Shown here one piece after another: positions 32,701 through 39,622 of a stretch of DNA of 64,000 bases. The notes beneath the pieces are model-generated. The model was given only the letters and a program-made list of their open reading frames with translations. It was not told the DNA's origin and did no database searches. Numbering within the stretch: the first letter of the stretch is position 1; each line of letters opens with the position of its first letter. The stretch comes from Rhodococcus sp. SBT000017 (GTDB lineage Bacteria > Actinomycetota > Actinomycetes > Mycobacteriales > Mycobacteriaceae), in the NCBI RefSeq assembly GCF_003688915.1, contig NZ_REFU01000004.1:1-64000 (forward strand), given 5' to 3'. The translations under genes were made by a program, and so were the position numbers.

Positions 32701-33934
32701 ACACGTCGACGCGCTCGAATCCGAACAGACCATGATCGCCAACGCGAACGCCTCCCGCCGCGCGGCCATCGACCGCCTCGACCGCGCCGCCCAGCGACTC
32801 GACGCCGACATGCCGACGATCGAGGCCAATGCCGACCGCGCTGCAGCATGGCTCGACATCGACGACCGCGCCGAGAAGATGATCACCATCGATCACCGGA
32901 CTGCCGCCGACGACGACACCGAATCGCTCGTCGACGCGCTGCAGAACGTCCTGCAGACCACCTACATCGACATGCGGGCGGTCAAGAGCGGACGACCGAG
33001 CGAGTTCGCGGAGATCGCCGGCGTCGCGATCGCCGGCACCTACCGCCCGGTCAATGACCAGCTCGAACTGTCCATCGATGCAGGGCCTAAGCGCTACGTC
33101 GAGCACCGCAAACTCACCGAAGCGATGTCCAGCGCCACCGCCGCGCGAGGGATCCTCCAGCAGATGCGCAACATGATCAGGGAGCTGCCCGTGCGCGCGA
33201 CCGCAGCGCACGCCGACCGCGCGCACATCGCCGGGAGGCTGACCGAGCTCACCGCCCAAGAGGACCGAATCTTCACGCGCACCGACGAACTCGCCCAGGC
33301 CCGCTACGCGCTCGCCGAACTCAAAGCGGACGTCAATGCCCGCGAGAACTCACCCGAAGCGCTCACCGAACGCGGCCGCGACCTCGACCGGCGCCGATCG
33401 CACGGGCTGTACCCGAAATGGAGCCTCGACCTCAACCCCACCCCCGCACACGCCGACGCCCAGCACAGCAGCCGGGCGGCGCTCGTCGAGTCCGTCCCCG
33501 AGCGAATGCAGGCCTTCGCCGAAAAGTGGGCTGCATCCCAAGCAGAGCGAGACGCACGCCGCGCCGACGACCAATGGAAGCCGAAATCGCCTGACGGATC
33601 ACGCTTCCAACGCGGAGCCGACCGCGACAGCGGCGCACCGGGAGCAGCGATCCAATGGACCGACCGCACCTGGCACTGGACCGCATGGACCGGACCCGAC
33701 ACCACGACCTCCGGATTCGAAGAACGTCGCGACGCCGCCCGCTACGCCGCAGACGAGGGGATACGACAGCTCGAGGCAGAGCCAGACGCGGCGACGTCAC
33801 CTAACGATGGACACACTCCCAGCGCACCGTCGTTGAAGTCCATGCTGAACCGACAGGCGAACAGACGCCGCGACATCGATCGACCACCGCCCTCTGCAGC
33901 CGATCGGGACCGCGACATCGGACCCGAGCGGTAG
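26723..33934 (+). CDS. giant N6-adenine methylase-DEAH helicase fusion (DarB-like)
   Basis: About 2,400 residues. Counted from 26723: a helical N-region; a class I methylase at about 560-760 with motif I VLEPGCGSGHF (~618), VGVELDP and motif IV NVPF (~681); an SNF2/DEAD-type helicase from about 1360 with Walker A VGSGKT (~1394), VDEAHYYKN (~1553), GTPVSNS; and a helicase C-domain (~1850-1920, KLGTGVNAQ, RFGRIIRQGN). This arrangement is that of phage P1 DarB and plasmid 'N12 class' methylases that protect incoming DNA from restriction. The frame is open back to ATG 26030, but no ATG/GTG lies between the previous gene's stop and codon ~220, so the real start is unresolved. Confidence 0.85.
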   Translation: MTLRAQWVDAHTATADILHRGGRLRQHLDNAERALERARQQDNRDGIEALTQRISDLSYRRTRLLADYERARAAEGQLGNALRAAGIDPASINHSAAARADAAQRRTPPTWANDPATGRQLDTLRTLLARSGLPDDTVDARLTKAEADRSIKAILAGELPLLRSTDETTPPAPPPASAHEVLTERIRAAVLADADLTVSAQASSNTFAQFQSWALARTKTVMLDTVVGIDDTDTALTGAAQSLLADPARLDALPHELVDLLWQTHHRAPEADPTQPDPTGSETTDEAARQHLAQNELDNAATAAIVDFDDRGRRAYDPRAPFAAPDPSADPVVAAALESLPSDSVDATQIRADFIHGYTTAANTDAARHAAATTETSLPADDSADTATPREVHHAPVEVPQYETGEPLTSPLWRSNSLIAAQRPDGSTVYISADTARRYADVSDTVTPEPEPQTTTEPDATPEPETAPELSGVDADEPSREPLGSGIDSAADSARHASPAVDFVLGTDVLVPSGAKARARANLDALAIVQGLDAESRPATAAEQDTLARWSGWGGVPQIFDTAKTEWEPEREELRTLLSAPDYAAARLSTVNAHYTDPAIASALWRAVERAGLPEGARVLEPGCGSGHFVGLAPTGTKMVGVELDPITAAIAHHLYPNQHIRNHGFEAAFAADGTFTATIGNVPFGDYPVYDDIHNPNSRSIHNHFIIKSLHLTAPGGYVAVITSTFTSDSVRPAARREIAALGDLVGGVRLPSAAHRRQAATDVLTDVLIFRRREPGREATEQTTLWTQVTLPTGNGDSTAPAHLNRYFNRHRDRILGTVEVGSGMYGSTTMKVIAPQSQSVPVLLTRALETIVDDALDSGLAMTAAAPDRTQHHELDTAGLHTDYGTDTGTIPGTLRFDAHSSRWEQYQVGAGWVLTPAKGREINDQWQRLLAMGDTVLDIGDSARTADSTPEHRQDLREKLDRQYTDYTSRYGFINRFKWTNHATENSPEKTAENFTALEAQWRIDAAQQAAVDRGVDPDDLADLDLPPYRGEMPTEVTEALLEKARTPAQGPRKSRHHLQGAISFDPRMAMVRSLELFDDETEQASKTSIFDTDVTFTTERATSAAGIDEAIAIAFDESGRIDPERVAELLDTDVEDILDRARGKIYPSLTDPSTYEVAGQFLAGDVRSKLARARVAEAENPDVYTGVVDALESVVPPDADPARIGVRPGAEWVGVDNHKQFLVQEFGIDPDELTVSYAAVNATWQFETSSAPNWDDPQGYEDPWGIAGRYSGLELFTAIANNKPVEVLKTESELDRDPKPRFHPKHTTDLRNRAVRLEEKFVQWLWSDPARYEHLTEVYNGRFNRFVKPQFATEHKQYPGLNPNYIPYYYQRQAEQRLTHGETILLDHCVGSGKTLTITISCMEMRRLGHKRQPWVVVPNHLVDQWAAEVRDAYPAAKVLVGGDLSGPRDRQRFIGQTAVTDWDMVIVPESVMKLIAVSKDTELAYIETRMMELREGLERAKETGGEHTVKQIERVLKREQAKQQKLVSSKASDTGLTFEQSGCDFLWVDEAHYYKNLARTSNSADLSLPDGSQRASDLEMKARWLRDRAILRNIESGQPDAPAKAIAFATGTPVSNSLSELWVMNRYLRPDLLDAAGIGHIDAWAQTFAKQRTTVEMNITGTSLRPISRMAEYQNLRQLIAMVDQFRDVVTEDQIPVELPRMRTGKPLVVEFDLAPQVRDFMFDLDERMAATSGRSMDVDNALKISNDGRNASLHPTLAKLPEPEPEHDRVAVAADLLWNTHLEHRDLFTPADRHGPDARGVFQMVFCDRGTPKAGGAGEKSLYARLREALVDRGMERSEVVFIHDYPTPKQKQQLFADCRAGKVRVLIGSTPKLGTGVNAQRLLKQLISLDPAWTAADMQQRFGRIIRQGNVHREVDVVNIVARRSYDATMWQIIERKAHSVQQLRGGEIPDTMEDVGGDIALSAAQTKAAATGDPVYVRAIEQQAHVDALESEQTMIANANASRRAAIDRLDRAAQRLDADMPTIEANADRAAAWLDIDDRAEKMITIDHRTAADDDTESLVDALQNVLQTTYIDMRAVKSGRPSEFAEIAGVAIAGTYRPVNDQLELSIDAGPKRYVEHRKLTEAMSSATAARGILQQMRNMIRELPVRATAAHADRAHIAGRLTELTAQEDRIFTRTDELAQARYALAELKADVNARENSPEALTERGRDLDRRRSHGLYPKWSLDLNPTPAHADAQHSSRAALVESVPERMQAFAEKWAASQAERDARRADDQWKPKSPDGSRFQRGADRDSGAPGAAIQWTDRTWHWTAWTGPDTTTSGFEERRDAARYAADEGIRQLEAEPDAATSPNDGHTPSAPSLKSMLNRQANRRRDIDRPPPSAADRDRDIGPER

Positions 33935-34005
33935 TCCAGGTGTGGCCCTTGTTGTGCATATAGAGATAGGTATGGCAGTGCCGGAATAGTTTCTATTTGC
34001 AGCCG

Positions 34006-34043
34006 TTGAACAGCAGGTATAAGCTTTCTTATATCAAAGGAGG
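34006..34043 (+). promoter_or_regulatory. promoter and strong ribosome site of the zeta module
   Basis: TTGAAC (34006-34011), 17-bp spacer, TTATAT (34029-34034), then AAAGGAGG (34036-34043) 5 bp before ATG 34049. The ribosome site overlaps the expected transcription start, giving a very short leader. Confidence 0.7.
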
Positions 34044-34048
34044 TAGTC

Positions 34049-34501
34049 ATGACCGATCTACTGGAACTCGAAACAACCATGACGACCGCCAAGGCTCATG
34101 TCGTGCTCGCTCGTATCGAGCAGCTCCGCAAGGTGCGGCAGGCCTACGAGCGTGGGGTACATCAGACAGACCTGGCCGAAGCCAACAAGGTCAGCCAGCC
34201 GGCCATCTCACAGTGGTTGAAGATGGCACGCATCGATGCGCCGGACATTCGGCCGGGAACGGCTGGTGGAACTCCCTACGAGATCGCGGCACGCTGCGCA
34301 GCTGGACTGCTCAGTCGCGAGGCGATGATCAAGCAGCTCTCGTCTTGGGTCTACTCGCGAGCCGAGATGAGCCCGGACGGAGAGGGTGACGTGCCGCCGC
34401 TGAACCTGTCGGGATTCAATCTCCAGGTCGGCAGGGCATTGGACGATCGATTCATCGACGACGCCGAGTACGACCGCATCCTCGAGGCAGTAGCAGACTG
34501 A
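34049..34501 (+). CDS. HTH antitoxin of a zeta-type module (150 aa)
   Basis: Residues about 25-65 contain RKVRQAYERGVHQTDLAEAN, KVSQPAISQWLKMAR, a clear helix-turn-helix. The remainder is helical with an acidic C-terminus. It ends 1 bp before the zeta toxin start. It should repress its own promoter and bind the kinase, replacing the usual small epsilon antitoxin. Antitoxin role is inferred from the gene pair. Confidence 0.75.
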   Translation: MTDLLELETTMTTAKAHVVLARIEQLRKVRQAYERGVHQTDLAEANKVSQPAISQWLKMARIDAPDIRPGTAGGTPYEIAARCAAGLLSREAMIKQLSSWVYSRAEMSPDGEGDVPPLNLSGFNLQVGRALDDRFIDDAEYDRILEAVAD

Positions 34502-34502
34502 C

Positions 34503-35411
34503 TTGTCCCACGAAGACGCAGAGGACCGCCGAGCGCGACTGGAAAGTCTGTCGCTGCCCGGCGGTCCACTCAACATCAACGCCCCGAATGCGACCGTCAT
34601 GGTCAAAGCTCACTTCCGCACAGTGGCGGGCGAATGGGTGCCCACCGCAGCGCACAGAAGGGTGCACACTGCCCTCCTCGCTCGTTGGCGAACTGACACT
34701 CCGGCGCTGCAACAGGAGCGCAAAGCCGCGCTCTTCGCCGGCCCGCCTGCTGCAGGCAAGAGCACTCTGATGGGCGCACCGGGCTCCCATCTCGCAGAGC
34801 ATCGCCGCATCGACGCCGACGACTTCAAAACGCTGCTGCTCGAAGCGGCAGTGCTCGACGGGTCGATATTGACTCTGCTCCCAGAAACATTGCGAGACAA
34901 TCGAACAGGGCGGTTTCATCCCTTCGAGCTCTCCGCTCTGGTGCACCACGAGTCGACAATTCTGCACGCCCGTGCGCTGAGTGAGGCCATGTACGCCGGG
35001 GAAGCAATCGCCGTCGACGGAACTCTGGGGCACATGCCGTGGGCGAGATACTTGGCCGGCCAGCTCAGGGACTTCGGGTACAAGATCCACGTGATCGACG
35101 TCGAGGCGACGCAGGAACTCTCGCTCGCACGCGTCGTCGAACGATGGCGGGCAGGCTACGAGAACGCACTGGCCCGTCCCGGCGATCCGAAGGCGGCAAT
35201 GGGCGGCCGGTGGCTACCCGCGTCGGCCGTAACTCGGCTATTCGCCACAGGTAAGGCCCGGTCGGCCTGCGAATCGAACGCGCTTCGAATCACCAGGAGC
35301 TTCTCAGAGGTTGTGAAGTACGACCTCTACAGAGCGTCCACCAACGCTGTCGCCCCGAAACACGAGCAGACCTGGTCGAGAAGCGACAGCGGGGATTGGA
35401 CAAGCCCGTAA
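34503..35411 (+). CDS. zeta toxin family kinase (302 aa)
   Basis: TTG start directly after the antitoxin. Walker A GPPAAGKST at 80-88, then HRRIDADDFKTLLLE (the D/DD substrate-binding motif), VHHESTILHARALSEAM and AIAVDGTLGHMPWARYL (Walker B region), all as in zeta/PezT kinases that phosphorylate UDP-N-acetylglucosamine and block wall synthesis. C-terminal helices complete the fold. With the preceding HTH gene it forms an addiction module. Confidence 0.9.
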   Translation: MSHEDAEDRRARLESLSLPGGPLNINAPNATVMVKAHFRTVAGEWVPTAAHRRVHTALLARWRTDTPALQQERKAALFAGPPAAGKSTLMGAPGSHLAEHRRIDADDFKTLLLEAAVLDGSILTLLPETLRDNRTGRFHPFELSALVHHESTILHARALSEAMYAGEAIAVDGTLGHMPWARYLAGQLRDFGYKIHVIDVEATQELSLARVVERWRAGYENALARPGDPKAAMGGRWLPASAVTRLFATGKARSACESNALRITRSFSEVVKYDLYRASTNAVAPKHEQTWSRSDSGDWTSP

Positions 35412-35487
35412 ACCTAATCGGTTTATGTATTTATGCATCATGTGTTTACGCGTTGACATTCTCGGGGAAGCGTGTCAGGGTCGACGT

Positions 35488-36201
35488 ATGACAACTTCCA
35501 CACACAGCCCCTCGCGATACCTGTCGCGCGCGAATCTCGAAGACTTCTACGGCCTTTCCCGAAGTTCCGTCGACGGGTACCTTCGCAGAGGTCTCATTCC
35601 ACCCCCGGATGCAGCTGGTTCGAGGGGGCATCTTTGGTCTCGCCAGGCCTTGATCGATACCCGCAGCTCGACGATTCCCACACTGGCAGCAGCAGTTCCG
35701 ATGAACACTGCACTCGGAGCCGACGACTTGGACAAAGCGCACGCGTACATGTGCCCCGCCCGATCCGGACACTTCGTCGGCTGGACGAGCCCGAGCATCA
35801 TCGGGATGGTCGAGGCAGGTATAGCGCAATGGCACCGAGTGCGCGCATGCGCGCGCTACAACGATGCCACCCCATACGAAACTTCGACCGCCGACCCCGT
35901 CGTGCAAGGTGAGATGGATGCCGCTCGCGCCCGGCGCGCGGAGGAGAACCTGGCCGTCTTCCTTCTCGACAAGGAGCCGTTGGGAATCGGGCAGGTCAAA
36001 GTCAGCTCGGAGTCGACGACGGCAGGCCTGCAACATGGTCGGCTGCTGCTGCGCGACCGTAACCGCGTCGGTGCTCCTGGTGCCTGGCTGGACCTTCCAT
36101 CGGAACCGACCTCCACCCAGCTGCCCCCCTATTCGCTACCCCTGCTGGAATGCGCGTTCCCATCAACTCGGGTAGCGGAGCGCATCATCTCGGGAGCGTG
36201 A
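35488..36201 (+). CDS. HTH (AlpA/MerR-like) conserved protein (237 aa)
   Basis: MTTSTHSPSRYLSRANLEDF... YGLSRSSVDGYLRRGLIPPP, then GHLWSRQALIDTR is an AlpA/MerR winged-helix pattern (residues 8-55). The rest (about 60-237) is a mixed domain without recognised family. TTGACA at 35453-35458 precedes the ATG by 29 bp and there is no ribosome site, so it may be leaderless. The same fold of conserved plasmid genes follows downstream. Confidence 0.6.
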   Translation: MTTSTHSPSRYLSRANLEDFYGLSRSSVDGYLRRGLIPPPDAAGSRGHLWSRQALIDTRSSTIPTLAAAVPMNTALGADDLDKAHAYMCPARSGHFVGWTSPSIIGMVEAGIAQWHRVRACARYNDATPYETSTADPVVQGEMDAARARRAEENLAVFLLDKEPLGIGQVKVSSESTTAGLQHGRLLLRDRNRVGAPGAWLDLPSEPTSTQLPPYSLPLLECAFPSTRVAERIISGA

Positions 36202-36247
36202 ACTGGCCGATGTGCATTAAACGGCTGCCCGTTGGACGTTCCGCCGA

Positions 36248-36291
36248 GGGAACCAGCTCGGTTCCCATTCGGGAACCCGGACGGCTATGGT
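36248..36291 (+). promoter_or_regulatory. three GGGAACC half-sites and -10 of the 334-aa gene
   Basis: GGGAACC (36248-36254), GGTTCCC (36260-36266) and GGGAACC (36271-36277) alternate in orientation, making two overlapping inverted repeats of 19 and 18 bp. TATGGT at 36286-36291 lies 6 bp before the ATG, so the transcript is probably leaderless and repressor binding would block polymerase. Confidence 0.6.
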
Positions 36292-36297
36292 TGCAGA

Positions 36298-37302
36298 ATG
36301 GAATCCGCACTTGATGCAACTACGGTACGAATGGCTGGATCTGCCAGGCAGATCTCCGACGCATACGTGGCCACGTTCGACGAACTCGTGAAGATGCTGG
36401 TCCTCAATCCCACCGTCAAACAACTGCTCGCGGCCGGCTACACACACGCGCAAGTCGCGCGAACGATGCACATCAGAAAACAGCAGGTCGGTGATATGGC
36501 CCGCACACCGTTCCATCCGGTCGGCATCGCAAGGAGGCTGCACTCGATCGACGTGTGGGCGCTTGCCCACTCGTTGTGGGAGAAATCCGAACAACGGCTG
36601 CAGCTCGCAGTCGACGCCGCATTCGAGTGGGACACCACGCGGCTGCCCGACGTCGCACGGCCCGAACAGAACCTGGAGCAGTACCGCATCGGTTCTGTGG
36701 CCGATGAACTCGACACCTACAGCTGCGCTTTCGCCCGATGCGAGGTAGCGCGGCCGTATACGCCGCGCGAGGAGGACGTGGACGCCGCCCGCGTAGGTGC
36801 TCTACGCGCAGCAGCAGCAGGAGCGACAGAGCTCGAACTACGAGCCCGTGAGGAGGAAATGCTGGAGTTTCTGCGCACTCCCGTGGTTTCCGAAGTTCCC
36901 GACTTCCTTTACCGCCACCCACACAGGCACTCTGCGATGTTCGATCACGGAAAACCCTGGGAGAAAAAGAAGTTCGAGGAACGAGCCGCGCGCGAACGAG
37001 ACGAGATGAAGCGCTACGGAACGTTGCTGCCAACCTTGCCCGATGATTCGACAGATCCACGTGTGCTCGCGCGTGACCTTCTGTTGTTCAACTTCGGCGA
37101 TCTACGTGTCCTGGACCACCATTTGGATGCGGATTCGCTCGATGAACGACGTGCGCGTGTTCTCGAAAAATTCGCCGGTGAGCTCGGTGTTCGTTGGGAC
37201 CAATGGCAGACATTCAGCCCCGAGAACCGTCCCGCTGAAGAGGTGGAGTCCGAGATCCGTCAAGCTCTCGAAACGTATCTGGGACGCGCAATGAGCGAGT
37301 AG
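36298..37302 (+). CDS. conserved hypothetical protein (334 aa) with HTH
   Basis: MESALDATTVRMAGSARQIS... Residues about 35-70 (LLAAGYTHAQVARTMHIRKQ, QVGDMAR) form a helix-turn-helix. The remaining 260 residues are highly helical and charged, with a coiled-coil region (ELRAREEEMLEFL; EKKKFEERAARERDEMKRYG). No known domain. The upstream inverted repeats could be its own operator. No ribosome site, consistent with a leaderless start. Confidence 0.65.
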   Translation: MESALDATTVRMAGSARQISDAYVATFDELVKMLVLNPTVKQLLAAGYTHAQVARTMHIRKQQVGDMARTPFHPVGIARRLHSIDVWALAHSLWEKSEQRLQLAVDAAFEWDTTRLPDVARPEQNLEQYRIGSVADELDTYSCAFARCEVARPYTPREEDVDAARVGALRAAAAGATELELRAREEEMLEFLRTPVVSEVPDFLYRHPHRHSAMFDHGKPWEKKKFEERAARERDEMKRYGTLLPTLPDDSTDPRVLARDLLLFNFGDLRVLDHHLDADSLDERRARVLEKFAGELGVRWDQWQTFSPENRPAEEVESEIRQALETYLGRAMSE

Positions 37303-37384
37303 ATACGCGAAACCGGCTCACTAAACCGTCGGGAAGGCTGCCAAGGTCACTTCGACGAGGACAGCTGCCGCAAGTCGAGCCACC

Positions 37385-37645
37385 TCACTGCCGTGCCCTC
37401 CGCTTGGCCAGCACACGCTCTACGAGCGTCTCACGTTGGCCGAACTCGGTGCTCACCTGCGCACCCACGGCCGCGACGACGACCACTACAGCAAGGGTGA
37501 CGATATTGAAGCCCAGCATGACCGCCAGGTAAAGCGACAAAGCGAGGGTGGCGAGTCGGGTCAGCACAACGGGATCTGCCAGTTGGTCGGCCCTCGACGC
37601 GTTGTGTTTGCGTCCGAGAATAGTGGTGCGCTGCTCTGTGGTCAT
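37385..37645 (-). CDS. membrane protein at the 3' end of the transfer operon (86 aa)
   Basis: MTTEQRTTILGRKHNASRAD... one or two hydrophobic segments at about 28-62, then a basic tail (ERVLAKRRARQ). Lies about 110 bp downstream of the second lipoprotein gene. Convergent with the 334-aa gene. Function unknown. Confidence 0.6.
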   Translation of the reverse strand: MTTEQRTTILGRKHNASRADQLADPVVLTRLATLALSLYLAVMLGFNIVTLAVVVVVAAVGAQVSTEFGQRETLVERVLAKRRARQ

Positions 37646-37753
37646 GGAGTCACGATCCTTCGGACGATGGGGTACTCGGAGACAGATCGATACTTCGGTG
37701 CCGCAGAAGAGCGACGATACCCGTTCGCGCGGTGGGTATCTCGGCAGCGGCGG

Positions 37754-38338
37754 TCATGCTGCACCAGTGAAGTCGGCGGGGGACATCGAGAACGTTGTCA
37801 CTCGCACCTGCTGGCCGTCGGCGGTCACGATTGCTCGTACGGTTCGCTCGACGACGTCGAGCGGTGTGGGTTCGAGAGCGGTAGCCGTCTGCTCACACGT
37901 GAGATCCACTGCGATGCTGCGCGGTGTCTCGGGTAGTGCGGCGGTGGCGGTGCATCGAGCCTGCACCGTGAGCCGATGTTCGGCCATTCGGGCCCACAAC
38001 CGGCTCTGGGCGGGCTTGCCTGCTTCGGCCGAGACGATGCGGTCGACCAGACTGTCGGCAAGGTAGCCGCGTGCACGGTCGGCGGCCGATGCCTCGTTGG
38101 CGTCACTGGAAGGGAACCAGGACAGCAGGATTTCCGCGCCGTTGCGGGCGGTGTCCATGGCACGGCTGGCGTCGACGTCGGGGTCGAGTACCGCGGTGCG
38201 GTCATTGCTGCTGGACTGAGGTGCCGCCGACGGTGGTGTGGTGGCGGCGGAGCTGCATCCCATGGTCAGTGCGGCGACCGCGGCGATGGTGCAGGTGATC
38301 GGTCGGTAGTAGGACGCGTACGAGCGGATCTGGTTCAC
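37754..38338 (-). CDS. lipoprotein, TcpC/VirB8-like periphery protein (194 aa)
   Basis: The start is GTG 38338 (VNQIRSYASYY) behind AGGAAAGGG; the longer frame has no ribosome site. The signal peptide ends in ALTMGC, a lipobox. The mature part has a helix (DASRAMDTARNGAEILLSWF) and a beta-rich C-terminus (AVDLTCEQTATALEPTP, VRAIVTADGQQVRVT). This layout is seen in small exported proteins of actinobacterial T4SS operons. Probably anchored outside the cytoplasmic membrane. Confidence 0.65.
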   Translation of the reverse strand: MNQIRSYASYYRPITCTIAAVAALTMGCSSAATTPPSAAPQSSSNDRTAVLDPDVDASRAMDTARNGAEILLSWFPSSDANEASAADRARGYLADSLVDRIVSAEAGKPAQSRLWARMAEHRLTVQARCTATAALPETPRSIAVDLTCEQTATALEPTPLDVVERTVRAIVTADGQQVRVTTFSMSPADFTGAA

Positions 38339-38401
38339 GATGGGTGCCCTTTCCTGGCTGAATCGGTGAGAGTTGTTGTGCACGAGGGATTATGAGACTG
38401 G

Positions 38402-39118
38402 TCAGCGTCGGGCTGTTTCGCCGAAGCACGGTGCGCCCCAGAGGCCGGCACCGTTGGATTTCGCAGTCGCTTGCGCGGTCGCGAAGTCCGCAGCTCTCGA
38501 TAGTTGCTGATTGCTCATGGAGAAGACGCGGGCCATGCCGGCTTCAGCGGCGCGGACGCTGTAGTCGCTCCCATCAGAGAGCTGGACGTAACGCAGGAGA
38601 CGTCCGTAGCGGTCGTGATCGGACAGCACCAACCACGGGTCGGTGGTGAGGGTGACAGTAGCGTTGTCGAGCTGCTGGTGCGCCCAGGCACTCGCTTCCG
38701 GCCCCCAGCACTCCACAGGTGCGTCGGGTTCGACTGTTTCGGGGGTGTCGATACCGAGGACGCGGACCCGTACCGGATCACCGCCGGTCGACAGGCGCAC
38801 ATCGACGGTGTCGCCGTCGACGACCCAGTCGACGACCCCGCTGGAGACGGAGACGACCGCTGGCGTGAACTCGGGGTCCGGCGGCGTTGTCAGAGGATTG
38901 CATCCCGCCAGCACCGCTGCAGCGACAGGGACGGCCATACAGGCCGTGAGTACTCGGACGGGCGATCCGTGCCGTGCTCGTCGCGGGTTCGTACGTGCCC
39001 GAAGGCCACGAGGATTCCGATCGGGTACGCACCGAGCGTGATGACCGCGCACTTCGATGCCCCCGATCGGATTGACGATCGCACTGGAAATGGGACTGTC
39101 GTGGGTCCTCGTCTTCAT
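38402..39118 (-). CDS. thermonuclease (SNase) lipoprotein
   Basis: 238 residues; lipobox VLAGC with Cys at 73 after a hydrophobic stretch, then the SNase fold: VVDGDTVDVRL, VRVLGIDTPE (catalytic Arg/Glu region), DRYGRLLRYVQ, AGMARVF, and GAGLWG. ATG 39118 has AAAGGGAG upstream, although it gives an unusually long N-terminus. A secreted, membrane-tethered nuclease in a conjugation operon may remove extracellular DNA or process pieces of incoming DNA; that role is inference. Confidence 0.8.
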   Translation of the reverse strand: MKTRTHDSPISSAIVNPIGGIEVRGHHARCVPDRNPRGLRARTNPRRARHGSPVRVLTACMAVPVAAAVLAGCNPLTTPPDPEFTPAVVSVSSGVVDWVVDGDTVDVRLSTGGDPVRVRVLGIDTPETVEPDAPVECWGPEASAWAHQQLDNATVTLTTDPWLVLSDHDRYGRLLRYVQLSDGSDYSVRAAEAGMARVFSMSNQQLSRAADFATAQATAKSNGAGLWGAPCFGETARR

Positions 39119-39189
39119 CGGTATTGCTCCCTTTCGCGGTTCTGGCGTGCATGCGCCTGTTCGGGTGGGGGTCGAGGGCTCGATCACGG

Positions 39190-39591
39190 TCATAGGGGTT
39201 GCACTCCGCCGGCGGCGAGAACGCTCACGGTCCAGATGGCCCACATCACCACGACGGTGCTCGCCAGACGTACCGAGTTCTTCCATGCCGTCAGCGCCCA
39301 GCGGCGTCCGTTCATGCAGTCGAGGGCGACGGCGATGAGGCTGCCGGTCGAGAGTGCGAAGACGACGGTCATGATCGCCCACCAGCCCTGCGTCACAGCA
39401 TCGTTGGCGGCGGCTCGCCGGACGGGGTCGGCCGAGCCACTCGACGAGGACAGGACCCACTGGGCGAGGGGTATCGACCAGGTGAGCCACCAGGTGACGG
39501 CCGTCAATGCGAACGATGCCAGTAGTCGGGTCCGATCGCTCGGCGCTGTCGACGGTGCGAGTGCAGGTGCGGGTGCAGGTGATGTCTTCAT
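39190..39591 (-). CDS. membrane protein (133 aa) of the transfer operon
   Basis: A Pro/Ala-rich N-terminus, then three predicted membrane segments (about 24-46, 70-92, 105-128) with a short polar loop (SSSSGSADPVRRAA). The gap before the next gene is 70 bp. Function unknown. Confidence 0.6.
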   Translation of the reverse strand: MKTSPAPAPALAPSTAPSDRTRLLASFALTAVTWWLTWSIPLAQWVLSSSSGSADPVRRAAANDAVTQGWWAIMTVVFALSTGSLIAVALDCMNGRRWALTAWKNSVRLASTVVVMWAIWTVSVLAAGGVQPL

Positions 39592-39622
39592 GGGAGAGGC
39601 CTTGTCTCGGTGACGATCGTGG

